From Gonapodya prolifera JEL478 (lineage: Eukaryota; Monoblepharomycota; Monoblepharidomycetes; Monoblepharidales; Gonapodyaceae): 64,000 bases of DNA. Under the pieces are notes generated by a model that worked only from the letters and a program-made list of their open reading frames with translations, made no database searches and was not told where the DNA came from. This document shows positions 34,225 to 46,400 of this stretch, in pieces; within the stretch, counting starts at the first letter, position 1, and every line of letters starts with the position of its first letter. The DNA lies in NCBI GenBank assembly GCA_001574975.1, contig KQ965739.1, positions 739,826 to 803,825 of the forward strand, read 5' to 3'. The position numbers and the translations under genes were made by a program.

Positions 34225-36468
34225 ATGGCGACGTACGACCAGCTGCCCGAAGGCCCGTCAAGTTTCAGTCTGTTCAGAGAAGCGCCATGGCCGTCATACT
34301 GGCCGTCTCACATCACCCCGTGGCGTACGTTTTCGTCGTGTTTGCGACGGATACAATATACTCATACCTTCAGGAACTCATACACGTCGGCGAATCTCTC
34401 TTTCTCCTATCTTGGGCACAACGACACATCGCGACCTGACTTGTCGCGGGCTGATTGTTCCCGGTCTTCACCCCTCTACTGTGTCGTGATGCAGAATTCT
34501 ACTACGAGGGAATCACCATTTCCGCTGTCTACGGATTCGTCGCCTTCCTCGCTCTATTGTTCCTCCCCACATTTGACCTCAAAAATCCAGTACGTGTGTC
34601 TTTGGGGCGTTTCCTCTCGTTCCAACGGACTCAAACACACATCCGCCGCCCCCAACTTCACTCCGCCCCACAAACTCAACCTTTTATCTAATCCAGCGAG
34701 TTCGTGGTTCCGCGGCCATCTTTTTCGGCGCGCTGTATGTCTCATATGCCATTCTTCCCCTGGGAATATTTGGATACTCGTGGTGCACGGGAACCGTGGA
34801 GTCTCGCATGCCCGTCGCAGTAGGGCCGCAGGGACTCGAGATTAAAGCGAGAGTGGGGCTTCATATTGGGCTGTTGGGAGTCAATATCACGATGGAAGGT
34901 GAGTAGCGTTGGATTGGGCGTCAGTCCGCTCGGGCTTCAGAAATTGCTGCTGCGGAAATGGTCCCGCAACTTCCAAGAGTCCGTGGCAAGGAAGCAAAGA
35001 AGATTCATACGATCCGCATTAGACCTTTAGATAACGGAAGATATCGATTCCGGTTGCGTGCTTCTCTGTCCTATCTCATATTACACATCTTACGATTCTC
35101 CTCACCGACAACCAGGCCTCCCTGTGACACAATTCAACCGTACCGTCTACTACGTAGAACACTACCCGTGGTCTGATCCGTGGGCCCAGGGTCGAACCGG
35201 ATTTGGCAGGTGGGTACTTGTCCTGCTGTATCAATCGTCGGATCACTTTACAACAATCCCATACTCTTTGTTTCTATTCGCGGCGCTCGTCGCCGTTATC
35301 TACCTAACCTGCACTGGATATTCGAATTCCGCTTCAGATACGGTAACCACCTCGCCCGAGTCCACCGTGAGCGCCAAGAGCACGGCGTGCCCACCCCGAT
35401 ACAATGGGTCGCCGAATACTTCTGGCTTGACGGAGAGAGAATCAGGTGGGGGAGGAACTACAGGCAGGGGGCTCACTACGCCTTTTTAATCCTGAGGTGG
35501 GTTGACCTTGGGGGATTTGGCGGAACTAAAGGTTGGATGGTACATAAGAAAAGTTCAGACGAAAGATCCACGGGAGGAACCTTCATCGTGGCTCGATCAC
35601 TCACCTTAATTTTACTCTACTAGAACCGCCGTCGTCGCTGTGGGGATCATTCTCGCCATCTACATCACTGGCGCTTTATCCATTGGATCTTGGCTCACTT
35701 TCGTCCTGGGTGCTCTTATCCTTTCCGCTGCCGTGACGTTTGCAGCGTACACGTCTCCAATTTGGAACTTGAATCCCATTGCTATTCCCTTCAGGGATGG
35801 CACGCTTCGGTGCACGTATGGAGCGAGCTTTTGGAATTGCGTCGCTGCGGGGGCACTTTGCATGATTGGAAGTGTTGCGACGCACGGGAGGGTGCTTTCA
35901 TGGTATGTTCAATCGATATTGCTTCGTGGAATAAGGTGTGTATTGACTTTACTGTCAACCATTGTGCGACCTCGTGTCCAGGTTCAAGGAGTTGTACGGC
36001 GACAACTTTGAAGAATCCGAGCCTCGACATTCTATTCCTGATGTAGCAACCAAGGGTTCTTCTTGGCCGAAGTCTCTCGTGCCCTCATTCGGCAAAGGGA
36101 ACAAGAAGGGACAGATGGAGTCTTACAACATGGAGCAGAAGCCTGGTAATGGCTGGGGCAACAACGGCTATATGCCGGTTCTCGACCCGTCGCCAGCCAA
36201 TCTCCCTCCACCTCCCTCGAGCGATGCACCTCCCCCTCCCCTCCTTCCGGAAGTTGGCGGATCGACTGCCTCGTCATTCCAGCCACCAGCTTACAGCCCC
36301 CCACAAGGTGCACCGCTTCTTGACCCGTTCGCAGACCCAACAGGAGTGAGAATGAGAACGTCGTCGATGGGTCACACTCCTAGGACTGTTTCTGCTCCAC
36401 CACCTCGAATGAGCTCTGGGGGAATGATGATACCAAATGTGGTTTTAACTCCCGAGGAACAGTCATAG
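34225..36468 (+). CDS. DUOXA: Dual oxidase maturation factor (DUOXA)
   Basis: ER membrane partner needed for folding, export and activity of DUOX. Seven exons (34225-34324, 34495-34589, 34697-34898, 35116-35209, 35338-35496, 35624-35902, 35982-36468) join in phase to 471 residues. The family signature is ARVGLHIGLLGVNITMEG, followed by LPVTQFNRTVYYVEHYPW, which parallels the animal [26 protein letters not shown] block including the glycosylation sequon. A cytosolic or lumenal segment TPIQWVAEYFW..RQGAHYAFLILR matches the LYRQYRLAGHYTSAMLW region. About five hydrophobic helices are present, the last two in exons 6. The C-terminal 160 residues are Pro-rich and disordered. It is transcribed away from DUOX, the same head-to-head layout known for vertebrate DUOX/DUOXA. 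Confidence 0.9.
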
Positions 36469-36587
36469 TTTTAGTCAGTTGGGATATGTACAGCTAAAGA
36501 TGAAGAAGATTCTGAAAACATTTCCAAGCATCGTGCACCCTAAATCGTGACCGCGGTTTCCAAACTGTTCACCAACATTTCGCCATC

Positions 36588-38630
36588 ATGGATGAAAACG
36601 AGGCGCCCCATAGCTCGTTCTACGCCGCACTGAAGCGATCGGAGCTCCAGAAACTCGCGAAAGAGAACGGCATTCCCGCCAATGGCAAAGTGAGCGTTTC
36701 CGCCCGGCGGTGGATCGACGAGAGATATGGTCGGATGTGCAGTGGACTACTGGAAATCACACAAATCATACGTTTCGAGGTGGAGGAAGTCGCATCGAAG
36801 GCGATCGGTCGCTGGACTACGCTCTTGGGCGAGGGCGCCGGTCGATTGAGTTCCCCTCAACTTATCATCACATTTACCCTCTCTTCCTTCCTCCTTCTTT
36901 GAAAGAACGTCGAAATCATTCGTGCTCTTGAAGCGCTCAAACTCCATACTCAGGGACGGTTGAACTCAGGATTGAACGGGAACACACCCAACAGAGCTTC
37001 CTTTCCCCTCACACCAATCGATGATAATATCCTGGGACAAAGGTCAACAAATCAAAATTACTCGGTAGGGTTTGAAAACGGGAGCGGCGGTGAGGGTGGG
37101 GGGGCCGCATGTGAAGCCATCTGCCTTATGGTCAACATAACTTTTCAGCCCTCACGTTCCTCGATTCCAAAACTTGCTGCTTTATCTCCCAAGGGAGCTC
37201 TTTCAGTCTCTCCGGGCATGAAAGGGGCCAAAATTTGCGAAAACGGCGTTGCAAATTCAAACCAGGTCGCGCAACAACAAGTTGGCTCAATCGTCAACCC
37301 CGCAACACCAAATGTTGGTAACATGGAAAGAATCAGCCGGACAAAGAAAACGGGTATCTGTACGTTATCAACCGCATCTGACTGTCATAGCGGGCTACCT
37401 CTGCCACGCGTTCCTCTCACGAAAATCCAACATTTCAGTTACCTCTCCAAAAGTTCTCGCTCCAACCGAAGTTCCTCCAGATATTTCGGCTGCTGTTCAC
37501 GCCGAATTTGAAGCCCGTGTCCGACAACAGAGTGAGTCACCCATGTTTTGCTTGAGGTCTGTCTGTCTCTTGCTCATCTCTGCTTACCTCCTCTGCTGGT
37601 CCGAAACTGAAGAACGTTCTTCGATACCGCGGCGCTCTCCCCTGAAAGCCTTGAAGAAGCTGATTCCCCGTGATAATGCGGGCGTTGTGGACGCAACTAC
37701 ACCCTCCGGCAAATTTGTGGTTGCTCACGAAAAAGAATTCAAAAGGCAAGTTTTCTCGTGCAGCTTAAAGTCTCCTGGAAAATCATCTCGTATCCTTCAG
37801 AATGGAAGGGATCGATCGGCATTACCTTGCCAAACGCGCTCGGTCTCGGTCAAAGCAACCAGTTGCAAGAACACCTGACCCGGCTGCAGCTCGTGATGTT
37901 TCCGTGCCGCATATTGCTTGTGGAGAGGCGAAGACTCACGGATCAGGAGAGGTACCGACAGCACCCATTACTTCATGCAGCAACGGAGCTTTTGCTGCTT
38001 CTAAAGCGCTACCCACAAAGTCTGTTTCTGGGGCGACACCAGAACGAAAGTCGCACGTTCCTATTCGCAACCGAGCATGCATCCCCCCTCCTCAACCAAT
38101 GTCGGCAATGCCCGCTGAAAAGACCGAAACTCTTGGGATTCATTCTCAGGCTGCCATTGAACCCACCAGGAAGCGGAAAGCTGAGGAGTCCATAACTGCA
38201 GGCCAAAAGGTTCTAGTACCATTAAATCACACGACTGTTGGGCTCGGTGCAAGCTTGAGCGGGAAGACGGGAAAGAGAGTGAAACCTCTGGACGTCGGAG
38301 GACCTGCTCTTTCTAGAATTGTTGAGAAACCCAATGTGAGTGCGGCGAAAGAATGCTGTTCTTCTGTGTGTGATTTTGTGTGTGAATGCTCATTGTGAAT
38401 GCTCATAGTTCTTCCTTCAGGTTGACAAAAACCCCAGTGTGAGCGCCCCTAGTGTGAGCGCAGCACCTCCAAAGACGCGTGTCGCACAACCCAGTCAGCC
38501 TATTTGTGCGAAGGATGCTGGCATTCTTGGCCGACAGCGGAAAGTGTTCGACATTCAAGCATCATTGAAAAAGCCCCTGACCTACGTGCCACATAAGGGA
38601 GTGCTTCCAAAGTTTTGCCCACAGAAGTGA
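36588..38630 (+). CDS. NUSAP1: NuSAP-like nucleolar and spindle-associated protein
   Basis: Microtubule- and chromatin-binding mitotic protein. Seven exons (36588-36689, 36906-37064, 37149-37353, 37439-37531, 37613-37745, 37801-38335, 38421-38630) join in phase to 478 residues. The N-terminal SAP motif is LKRSELQKLAKENGIPANGK followed by NVEIIRALEALKLH. The middle has HAEFEARVRQQ and then KRMEGIDRHYLAKRARSR, matching the MESIDQYIERKK helix of animal NuSAP. The C-terminus has FDIQASLKKPLTYVPHKG, matching the FDLKASLSRPLNYEPHKG signature. Lys/Arg-rich disordered linkers fill the rest. The intron between exons 5 and 6 starts GCAAGT, a GC-AG intron that homology on both sides requires. Confidence 0.85.
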
Positions 38631-38860
38631 CACAAAAGGATTCGAAGGGGTTTGGTGGAGAAATGCAACGTATTTAGAACCTCACGTATGGGAAGACTTC
38701 ATTTTCTTCCATCACTATTATTCGGAAGGTACATTTCTTTTTTGCAATACATATTCTCAAGGGGGTTTGGGGAGTTGAAATGTGGCGTGTTGATGGTATT
38801 ACATTGAGGGAAGGCACTTCCGACCGCAGTGAACTACGGGCGACTCCATCCTCCACAAAA

Positions 38861-41800
38861 ATGGAGAAACGGAGCAAGACAACCGAGTAAGCTTTCCTGC
38901 GAAATTTCATAGCACGCTGCCTTTTACGAGAATCGATCCATGGTCCGATAATCAGCATCAATGCCTATATGAACATTCACCACTTTGAGGAACTCATGTA
39001 CACGTTTCAGAGTCACGAGAACGAGGATGGATTTGATATTGACACGGTTAGGTACTCTTGCAACGTTTATGGAAGGATGGCATTGTTAACTGTCCGCCGG
39101 CTGGCAGTTCCGAAGAGTCTTTGGCGAAATTCTTGGGGGAGCACTCTCCTACGACCAAATGACCCAACTCTTCATGAAAATTGATGCAAACTCTGACGGA
39201 TGTCTTTCATGGGACGAGTTCTCAACTTATATGATGATGGGAGCAATTGGGGGAGTCGACGAGACCTCGGATGTGTTCGACGAACGTGTTAGGCGCTTGC
39301 TCGGATCCCCGCACCGCGATATGATTAGGAGGGTGGACTTTGTAGCGCGAGAGAGGAAGTACGTGACGGTGGCCAGAGATGGAACCGTCTGTTTCTGGAG
39401 TCCCACCCTGCGATTGCAGAGAACTGTGGCGACCAAAGAGCTCTACAACCAGTTTGAAGCCGGCGTTGGTTCAAAAAATGGAACAAGTTATTGGATCATG
39501 GACGCTGTGTTTCTCCACGATCATGGGAAACTTGTGGTTATTACCGATCATCGACAACTTTGCATTTACGACGTTCTGGCAATCAAGCCTCGCGCCCTCG
39601 CTATAATTGGTCCACTGGAAGATAACCCTCTCTGTGTATCCTATCATCGTGAGCTTTCATATACTTTCCAATGTGATTGTGTGAGCTCTCCTTAAAACCT
39701 TTATGTTCAGCCAGATACGATGAGGAGAGAGACTTGATGCTCTTCGGCGACGACAGAGGCTATGTTAACGTACTTTCCCTCACTCGAAAATTTTTCATCG
39801 ATGCGTCATCGGATGGCAGACCCAATATCCTCGAACCTTCAAAACTTTGCCGAAAAGACAGCCTCGAAACTAACCACATATCGTTATCGCGCAGAAAAGT
39901 CCACAATGAATGGGTTCAAAAAGTGTGCTTTCTGGCGGAAATGAATGCTTTCATTTCTTGTGCGACGGAGAACATGAAATCCTTAGTGATTGGAGACATG
40001 GATCGGAAGGCGGAACGTTACATCCGAGCGCCAAAGGGCATTAATTGCTTCGAGTATTGCAGACGACCGAGCTTTCTCGTGACAGGTGGAAGGGACAAGA
40101 TTATGTGAGGATGCAATTGTATTCGGTGCCACGTTGTCATTGACAAGGCCCAAAGTCGGTTGTGGAATCCGTATGTCCTTTCAAAGCCCGCTGGCACTCT
40201 GCATGGACACAATGCCTCAGTGACGCAAATTCTCATCAACCAGGACGAGTCACACATCATCTCACTCTCGGAGGACAAGGTCATCAAGGTTTGGAACGCA
40301 AGGAACATGACATGCCTGCAAACTCTCACGGACAAAGTCCCGCATCGACCCGAGAATGTGATCTCCACTCTGTATTTTGATACGCAGAACAGACGATTGT
40401 TGTGCGGCAGCAACAAGCTTGAAACATATACAGTGCGTTTTACCCTTATGCTGGTCCTGATATCTTGCGGGTTTTCACGTGCCTTTTCACCAGCTTTTCA
40501 GAAGCAATCGAAATCAGGTCACTCGCACCCATGACGGAAGTGTCGTTGCTGCTCTCTTCAATGAAAACTTCCATCAAGTTGTCAGCGGTTGCCAAAATGG
40601 TACCGTGACCTTGTGGAACGCTGGAACCGGGGAAAAAATTTTTCAGTTCCACAACTTACACGACGGTAATGAAATAACGGCCATGTGTTTCGACAAGTCT
40701 GGAAGAAGGTTGGTCACAGGAAGTCGAGATGGAAATATCAAGGTGAGGTGCTGAAAGAAGCATTCCAAATCCTCCACCTCCAACTGAATTCCGTCCCCAA
40801 AGATGTGGAACTTTAATAATGGCCAGTTGCTCAAGACCATGATCAAGGACAATCCAGTCGAGGTGACCGATATCATGTACATTGAGATGGGTGCGAACAG
40901 GTTTATTGTCGCTGTGGGGTGGGACGAAGTGGTGTCGGTCTTCATGGACGACCCTGAGGAGGACGAGGCGACGCCTTGTCGCGTTTTGATGGGCGAAGGA
41001 ATTCATAAGGGGTGGGTTCCAAATTTTTTTCCCGTGCACGACGACCCACATCGATTGATGCATCTCAGGCACACGGACGACATAACCTCGATCGCATTTT
41101 CGGAGCCTAATTTTCTAGCGACAAGTGGTGTCGACGGCGCAATTGTGCTTTGGAATCTGGAATCGGGACACTGCAAAGGCCAGATGCAAGAACCTTACTG
41201 CCACCTTCGAAATCCCGAAGAAAAAGCCATCGAAAAGGTGGAGAGTTTTTTGTGTTCTATATGCAATGAGAGCCGCGGTCACAGACACAAGCTTTAGCTC
41301 GCGTTTCTGAATAACTTGGGACCAGGCGTTTTGAATACCCGTCAGACTCGAATACCCCTAGTGTCGACGCACGCCGATGGGATTCTGAGAATATGGGACG
41401 TTCATGAAGCACGGATGGTGTTCGAGGTACACTTCCGGGCATCTTGGGTTTGCTTTGATTCATGTAACATCCCCCACACGCTCCACCAGCTGGACTGCGA
41501 AATGTCGGAAGGAGAGGGCCTCACGGCCCTCGCGGCAAACACAGATTCCTCAATGCTTCTTATCGCTGGATCCAAGGGCCACGTGCAAATGTGGGATGTG
41601 TCACGGTTGCGAATCGACGATGGTACAACCACTGTAGAAATCGCCCAAAACCTGGTGCTGGTCAAGACTTGGAGAGCGCACGTGGAAACAATTAACAGGT
41701 AAGTCGTAGCGAAACAAGGCAATTGCACAAGTGTGATCACATGTTGCCCCTGGATGCAGTATAAACTTTGTGGGCATGTACAATGTCATCATTACCGCCT

Positions 41801-42715
41801 CGCGGGATCACACAGTGCGCGTATGGTCCACGAATGGTGACTTGTCTCGCCCTTTTGCAAAGCTCGCGGTTCTTCAGCTGCTTCTGCTTTTCATGTCCAG
41901 GCTTCCACATTGGTATTTTCGGACAGGCGGACCCGTGGGTACTCGACGACCCATGCACCTACATGCCTGCGCCGTCGGATCTGAAACACGAGTCGCTGCA
42001 CGAGCAGCAGCGGCGGTCGCTGGCGCGGCTCCATGCTGAAAAGATGAAGGAGGCGGTAATTTCGGCGTGGCGGGCGACTACGCCACGTACGTGAATGGTT
42101 TCGGTTTCGTGCGAGCGTGTCCATGTGGCGGTTGTGCCTTACAATGTGTATTTCTATAGGAACTTCAAATAGTAAATCGGAACAGGAGCAGGATGGTGAT
42201 CAAGGTGGGTTTGTTGTTGTCGACATTTCCTGGACGAGAGTTTACAAGTGAGATGAATTTGCTCAGGCGATTCACAACAAAATAGTGAACTCGAGAGCCT
42301 ACAGACAAAAGGCGGCTACACAATCACACCGCAAGATCTCGAAGAAGCCCGCAAACTCCGACTAAAGGCCATCGAGGAACGAGTATTCAACAAGTGGCGC
42401 GGATTCGTTGCGATGCGGCATAGCGCCCGCAATTTCACTATTGTAAGTCGGCGTCGACGGTTGCATATGTGCTCTGTAATAATGGTGTCTCTGGTTGTAG
42501 GATAGCGAGCTTGTGCAGAAGACGTCCGGAAGAGTAAGATGAACTTCGACTTTTATTGTTGCGTTTCCATTCTTTGATCGCAGTTCGTCCCGTCGCACAC
42601 CTCAGCACCAATACTTCACGTTCCGCAATTCGACAACGCGCCCTTCGACGTCGCTCAGCCCTCCTCGCCCGAAATCAGAGGCAGTCTGGAGATCGGTTGC
42701 CTGGTTTCCGCTTGA
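38861..42715 (+). CDS. EF-hand and WD40-repeat protein (WDR49/WDR64-like)
   Basis: Fifteen exons join in phase to 999 residues: 38861-38886, 38956-39046, 39108-39648, 39711-40104, 40156-40432, 40494-40742, 40803-41237, 41298-41426, 41490-41698, 41760-41836, 41901-42086, 42160-42204, 42267-42442, 42501-42533 and 42584-42715. The N-terminus has a helical EF-hand pair; the second loop is intact (DANSDGCLSWDE, in FMKIDANSDGCLSWDEFSTY). It is followed by 10-12 WD40 repeats, for example VTVARDGTVCFWS, IISLSEDKVIKVWN, VVSGCQNGTVTLWN, LVTGSRDGNIKMWN, LVSTHADGILRIWD and IITASRDHTVRVWS. This EF-hand plus double-propeller layout is that of WDR49/WDR64/WDY proteins, mostly linked to cilia and sperm in animals. 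The molecular role is not established. Confidence 0.82.
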
Positions 42716-42914
42716 TGAGCAAGGCAAGGAGCCGAGATCCACAAATTGATTCGACTCTATATTACAGCAAATTGCATATTGATTCTATATTTCATGATTA
42801 CCGAACATTCATGCAAAAACGTTCGCATTACTGGGAAGCGGAATTCGTTTGTTACTCCTTCGTGGACGTGAGCTTGCGAGTAGTGATGTATCGTATTAAA
42901 GAAGCATGGATGCA

Positions 42915-43447
42915 TTAGTGGCCGCCGGGCCTCACCTCGACAAGCAGTTGCCAGTCCGAGGGATTATCAAGCGCGACAGACTGTTTCAAGGCGGAAATCG
43001 CATCATCTTTCCCTGTAGACGTACATGGCCACACCTGCAGTTGCAGCGAAGGGGGGCGAAACAACGCGGTTTTCTCACTGTTCACAGCTATGCAAGCCCT
43101 CGCCATAATCTGATATGCATTGTACTACCACAGCCGGGGGAACGCGATGATAAAACGGGAAACTGTGTGCACTCATCAGACACATACGTTGAGAGGATCC
43201 AGCTCCACCGATTTTTCGAACGAATCGATTGCTCTGGCGTAGTCCTTCTTATTGTAGAATCCGACGCCGCATCTGAACCATCCAAGCGAGTTGCGCGGGA
43301 CAGCACCTGCGGCGGCCAGCGGTTGATGTTGCGGATGGGCAGTGCAGATCTGCAGCGTGGGTCACCTATTCTCAGCAGCAGCCACTCCTCGGCATTCGAC
43401 TGCTTGCCCGCAGACTTGGAGTCGTCCGTCGGTTCGCCCGCTGACAT
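42915..43447 (-). CDS. Small TPR protein
   Basis: Exons 43366-43447, 43188-43306, 43079-43124 and 42915-43012 join in phase to 114 residues. Two TPR units are plain: WFRCGVGFYNKKDYARAIDS followed by FEKSVELDPLN, and AYQIMARACIAVN..KDDAISALKQSVALD. It ends DWQLLVEVRPGGH. The repeats resemble the C-terminal repeats of TTC27/Emw1, but that protein is several times longer, so this is either a distinct short TPR protein or a shortened relative. It is divergent from TAF1 with only 25 bases between the start codons. Confidence 0.6.
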
Positions 43448-43472
43448 TCCGTAACAGTGCTTTGGTCAGTAT

Positions 43473-46400
43473 GTGGCCTCAGTAACAGCTCAACAGCTTC
43501 ACCAAGGTACCAGCAGGATCCGCCCGCGAGCGGTCACACTCGCGCCAACCGCGATGGATCTGGGACACGATTCTTCCCAGGCGTATGCGAGACATGGCCA
43601 ACCTCAGAACGAGGAAGCCGAGAGCGTGCAGGCTATGCTGCATCTGCTCAGAGGGGGCAGAATGCGCTTCTCAGACTTCCTTCAGTCGACGCGAAATCTC
43701 GGAAGGACGCCGGGTCCGCAGAAGAAAACAATCTCAAGACGAGGTGAGTTCGGTGCAGTTGCAGCAGCGAATCATAGCACAATTCGAACAGTTTTACTGA
43801 CTGCCGTTTTTTGAAGTTGTTCTTGGTGATAGGGCGTACGTTGTTGAGCCCGCAGATAAGGAGCTATTCGCGTCCGAAGCGCTGGAGTCACTGTATCCAA
43901 TTGAGCCAACCGACGACGAAGCTGACTTTATTTCGGAAGAAATGGAAGACGAAGGAGAACTTGGAAGTGGCGAATTGGTGAATGGATACAGAAAAATGGT
44001 CCCTTTGTTCTTCATTAACCAAACATTGATGTCAGAAGGACGATAAAGAAGCCGACAGTGCACTACCGTTTCCATCTGCGATTGGTACTGCTTCGCTGGT
44101 TGACTGGGAGGATTTCATTGGCGACGGCGGCAGCAACATCAACCGCAGGTACGTCCCACGTTAGTGTTCCAAATTGGTCCACTTGATGTAATTTGATTGC
44201 TTGACACCAGTACAACCCTTCTCGGGATATCTTCAAAGCTACCTTCAAAGGCCCTGAGTTTTATCCCAGACTCGCTTCCGGAACGCGACTGGACGGGCCT
44301 GATCATGTGGGACGAGGACCAGTTTCCACAGATTGAGCGCAAGCGACGATTGCTGTTCGAACAGGAGGTCTCGGAAGCCACCAAAAAGCGAAAGGGTGAG
44401 TCCGCCGTACTCGGAGGCGTGTCTGCTGCCACTCATGTCCTCACAGCGGGCACCAACGACACCCAAAGAACGGTACTGCAACAAACCCGATATTTCTCAC
44501 CCCTGTGTCAACTAATTTTTGACCCGGTTCTCACAGCCTAATCCCTACGAACATTTTGCGGCCACCAACTTGGACCGCTTCAACATTGGGAACGATCGCA
44601 ACTACGAGAGTGGCAACCGTCAAAAGGCGAACCGGTTCAGGCAGCCGCTGGGTCAAATCGCGCTGCAACACGCCATTCCTGCGCTCAAGTTGCAAGGAAA
44701 GTCCGTGAGTGTGGGAATGCGCACAGGTCGTCGGCGATGTGTTTTCGTTGACTTTTTAATGCAACAGCATAAAATGCATTTTTCTATCGCTGACAAAAGA
44801 ACGTTTCATCGACCCCCCTTCAAACTACCACTCAATGTTGATCTTCAAATCTCTCACGTCAGAGGGGGCAGAAAAAAGGCCGTGGGCAGGGAAACTGGAG
44901 AGAATGTCGGAAGCACCAAAGAACTGGGTCTCAAGGACGGAGCGCCGTTTGTGTTGCTGGAATATTCCGTAGGTTGGAGAGCAGTCGACCCGTGATGTGC
45001 AGCGTTTTCTTAATCGGGAACCACTCAGGAGGAGTACCCACCCCTGCTGAACAATTTGGGAATGGTGTCCCTTCTTCATCGGTATTATCGCAAGACGGAC
45101 GAAACCGACAATCGCGTTGTAGAGGTAAAGTATTAAACATTCAACGTTCTCGAATAAGGAACCAACTCACGGCTCTTGCGTCGCTCTTTTCAAAACGAAA
45201 GCCTGAAGAATACGGCAGCGTCTACGTTCTTGACACTATGGACCAATCCCCCTTTTTCGGCTTTGGCGACGTCGCCAAGGGCGATGTCGTTCCCGGTCTC
45301 TACAACAACATGTTCCGTGCGCCAGTGTTCCGCCACGATGTGCGCGATGGGGAGTTCCTGCTTATCAGGGAGGTTCGAGAGCGCAACGAAGTGTCACACG
45401 TAACTCGCTTACGACAGTTAAGGGCGCACCCTCCATAGGCATCGACATCGTAGCGAGAGCAAGTACTATATTCGAGAAGTTCCGGCAATTTTTCTGGTAG
45501 GGCAGACGCTGCCGTCAATGGAGGTTCCAGGCCCTACATCACGCAAGGGGCTTGCGATCTTGCGCAATCGAATGCAGGTGATTTGTAATTCTCCTTTCAC
45601 TCTTGACTTCAAATGCCATATTCAACTCTTCTACTCAGGTGTTTGCGACGAGGTTACAGCGAGCAAATCCGCAAGCCCCGGGATTTAAAATGGACGTGAT
45701 TGCCCGAGAATTTACAGGTATCAGCGATATGCAGCTTCGCCAAAAGTTGAAGGTGTGCAGCTCTGTTGCCCTCCCCCACCTACCCGATGTCGGTGTGCAC
45801 ATTCTTATCAGTTCGCCATGATTTAAGGAATTCGCTCACTACAACCGACGGGGAGAACACAGCGGATACTGGCGCGTGCGAGAAGACAAACTTTCAGAAG
45901 AAGAACTGCAGAAGCTTGTCACTCCGGAGCAAGTGCGTTGCGGTTTTGAGCTGCCCTGAATGGAAATTGACATCCTGCCGTATCCGATTGCAGGTCTGTG
46001 CATATCAATCAATGACGGTTGGTCAGCAAAGACTCAGGGACGCGGGGTACGGCTATCAGCAGTTCGAGGATGGCGAGGAAGCCGAATCAGAACTGGACAT
46101 TGAAGTACAACTTGCGCCTTGGAACTGGACGAGGAATTTTATTTGGTCCACCCAGGTTTGTGTCAGGTAGCAATGCACCCATCATGAGTGAATGCTTATC
46201 GAAATCTCAATACACGAGTAGCAACAAAAATTCCTGCTCCAGCTTAACGGCGACGGTGATCCAACGGGTATAGGGGAGGGTTTTAGCTTCATGCGCAAGG
46301 GCAAAGCGGAACACCAGAAGTCACGCTTCCTAGGTGTGTCGTTCCACACTATCACATAACTCTGAGCACTTTAAAATGATCATTGATCTAGAACACGACG

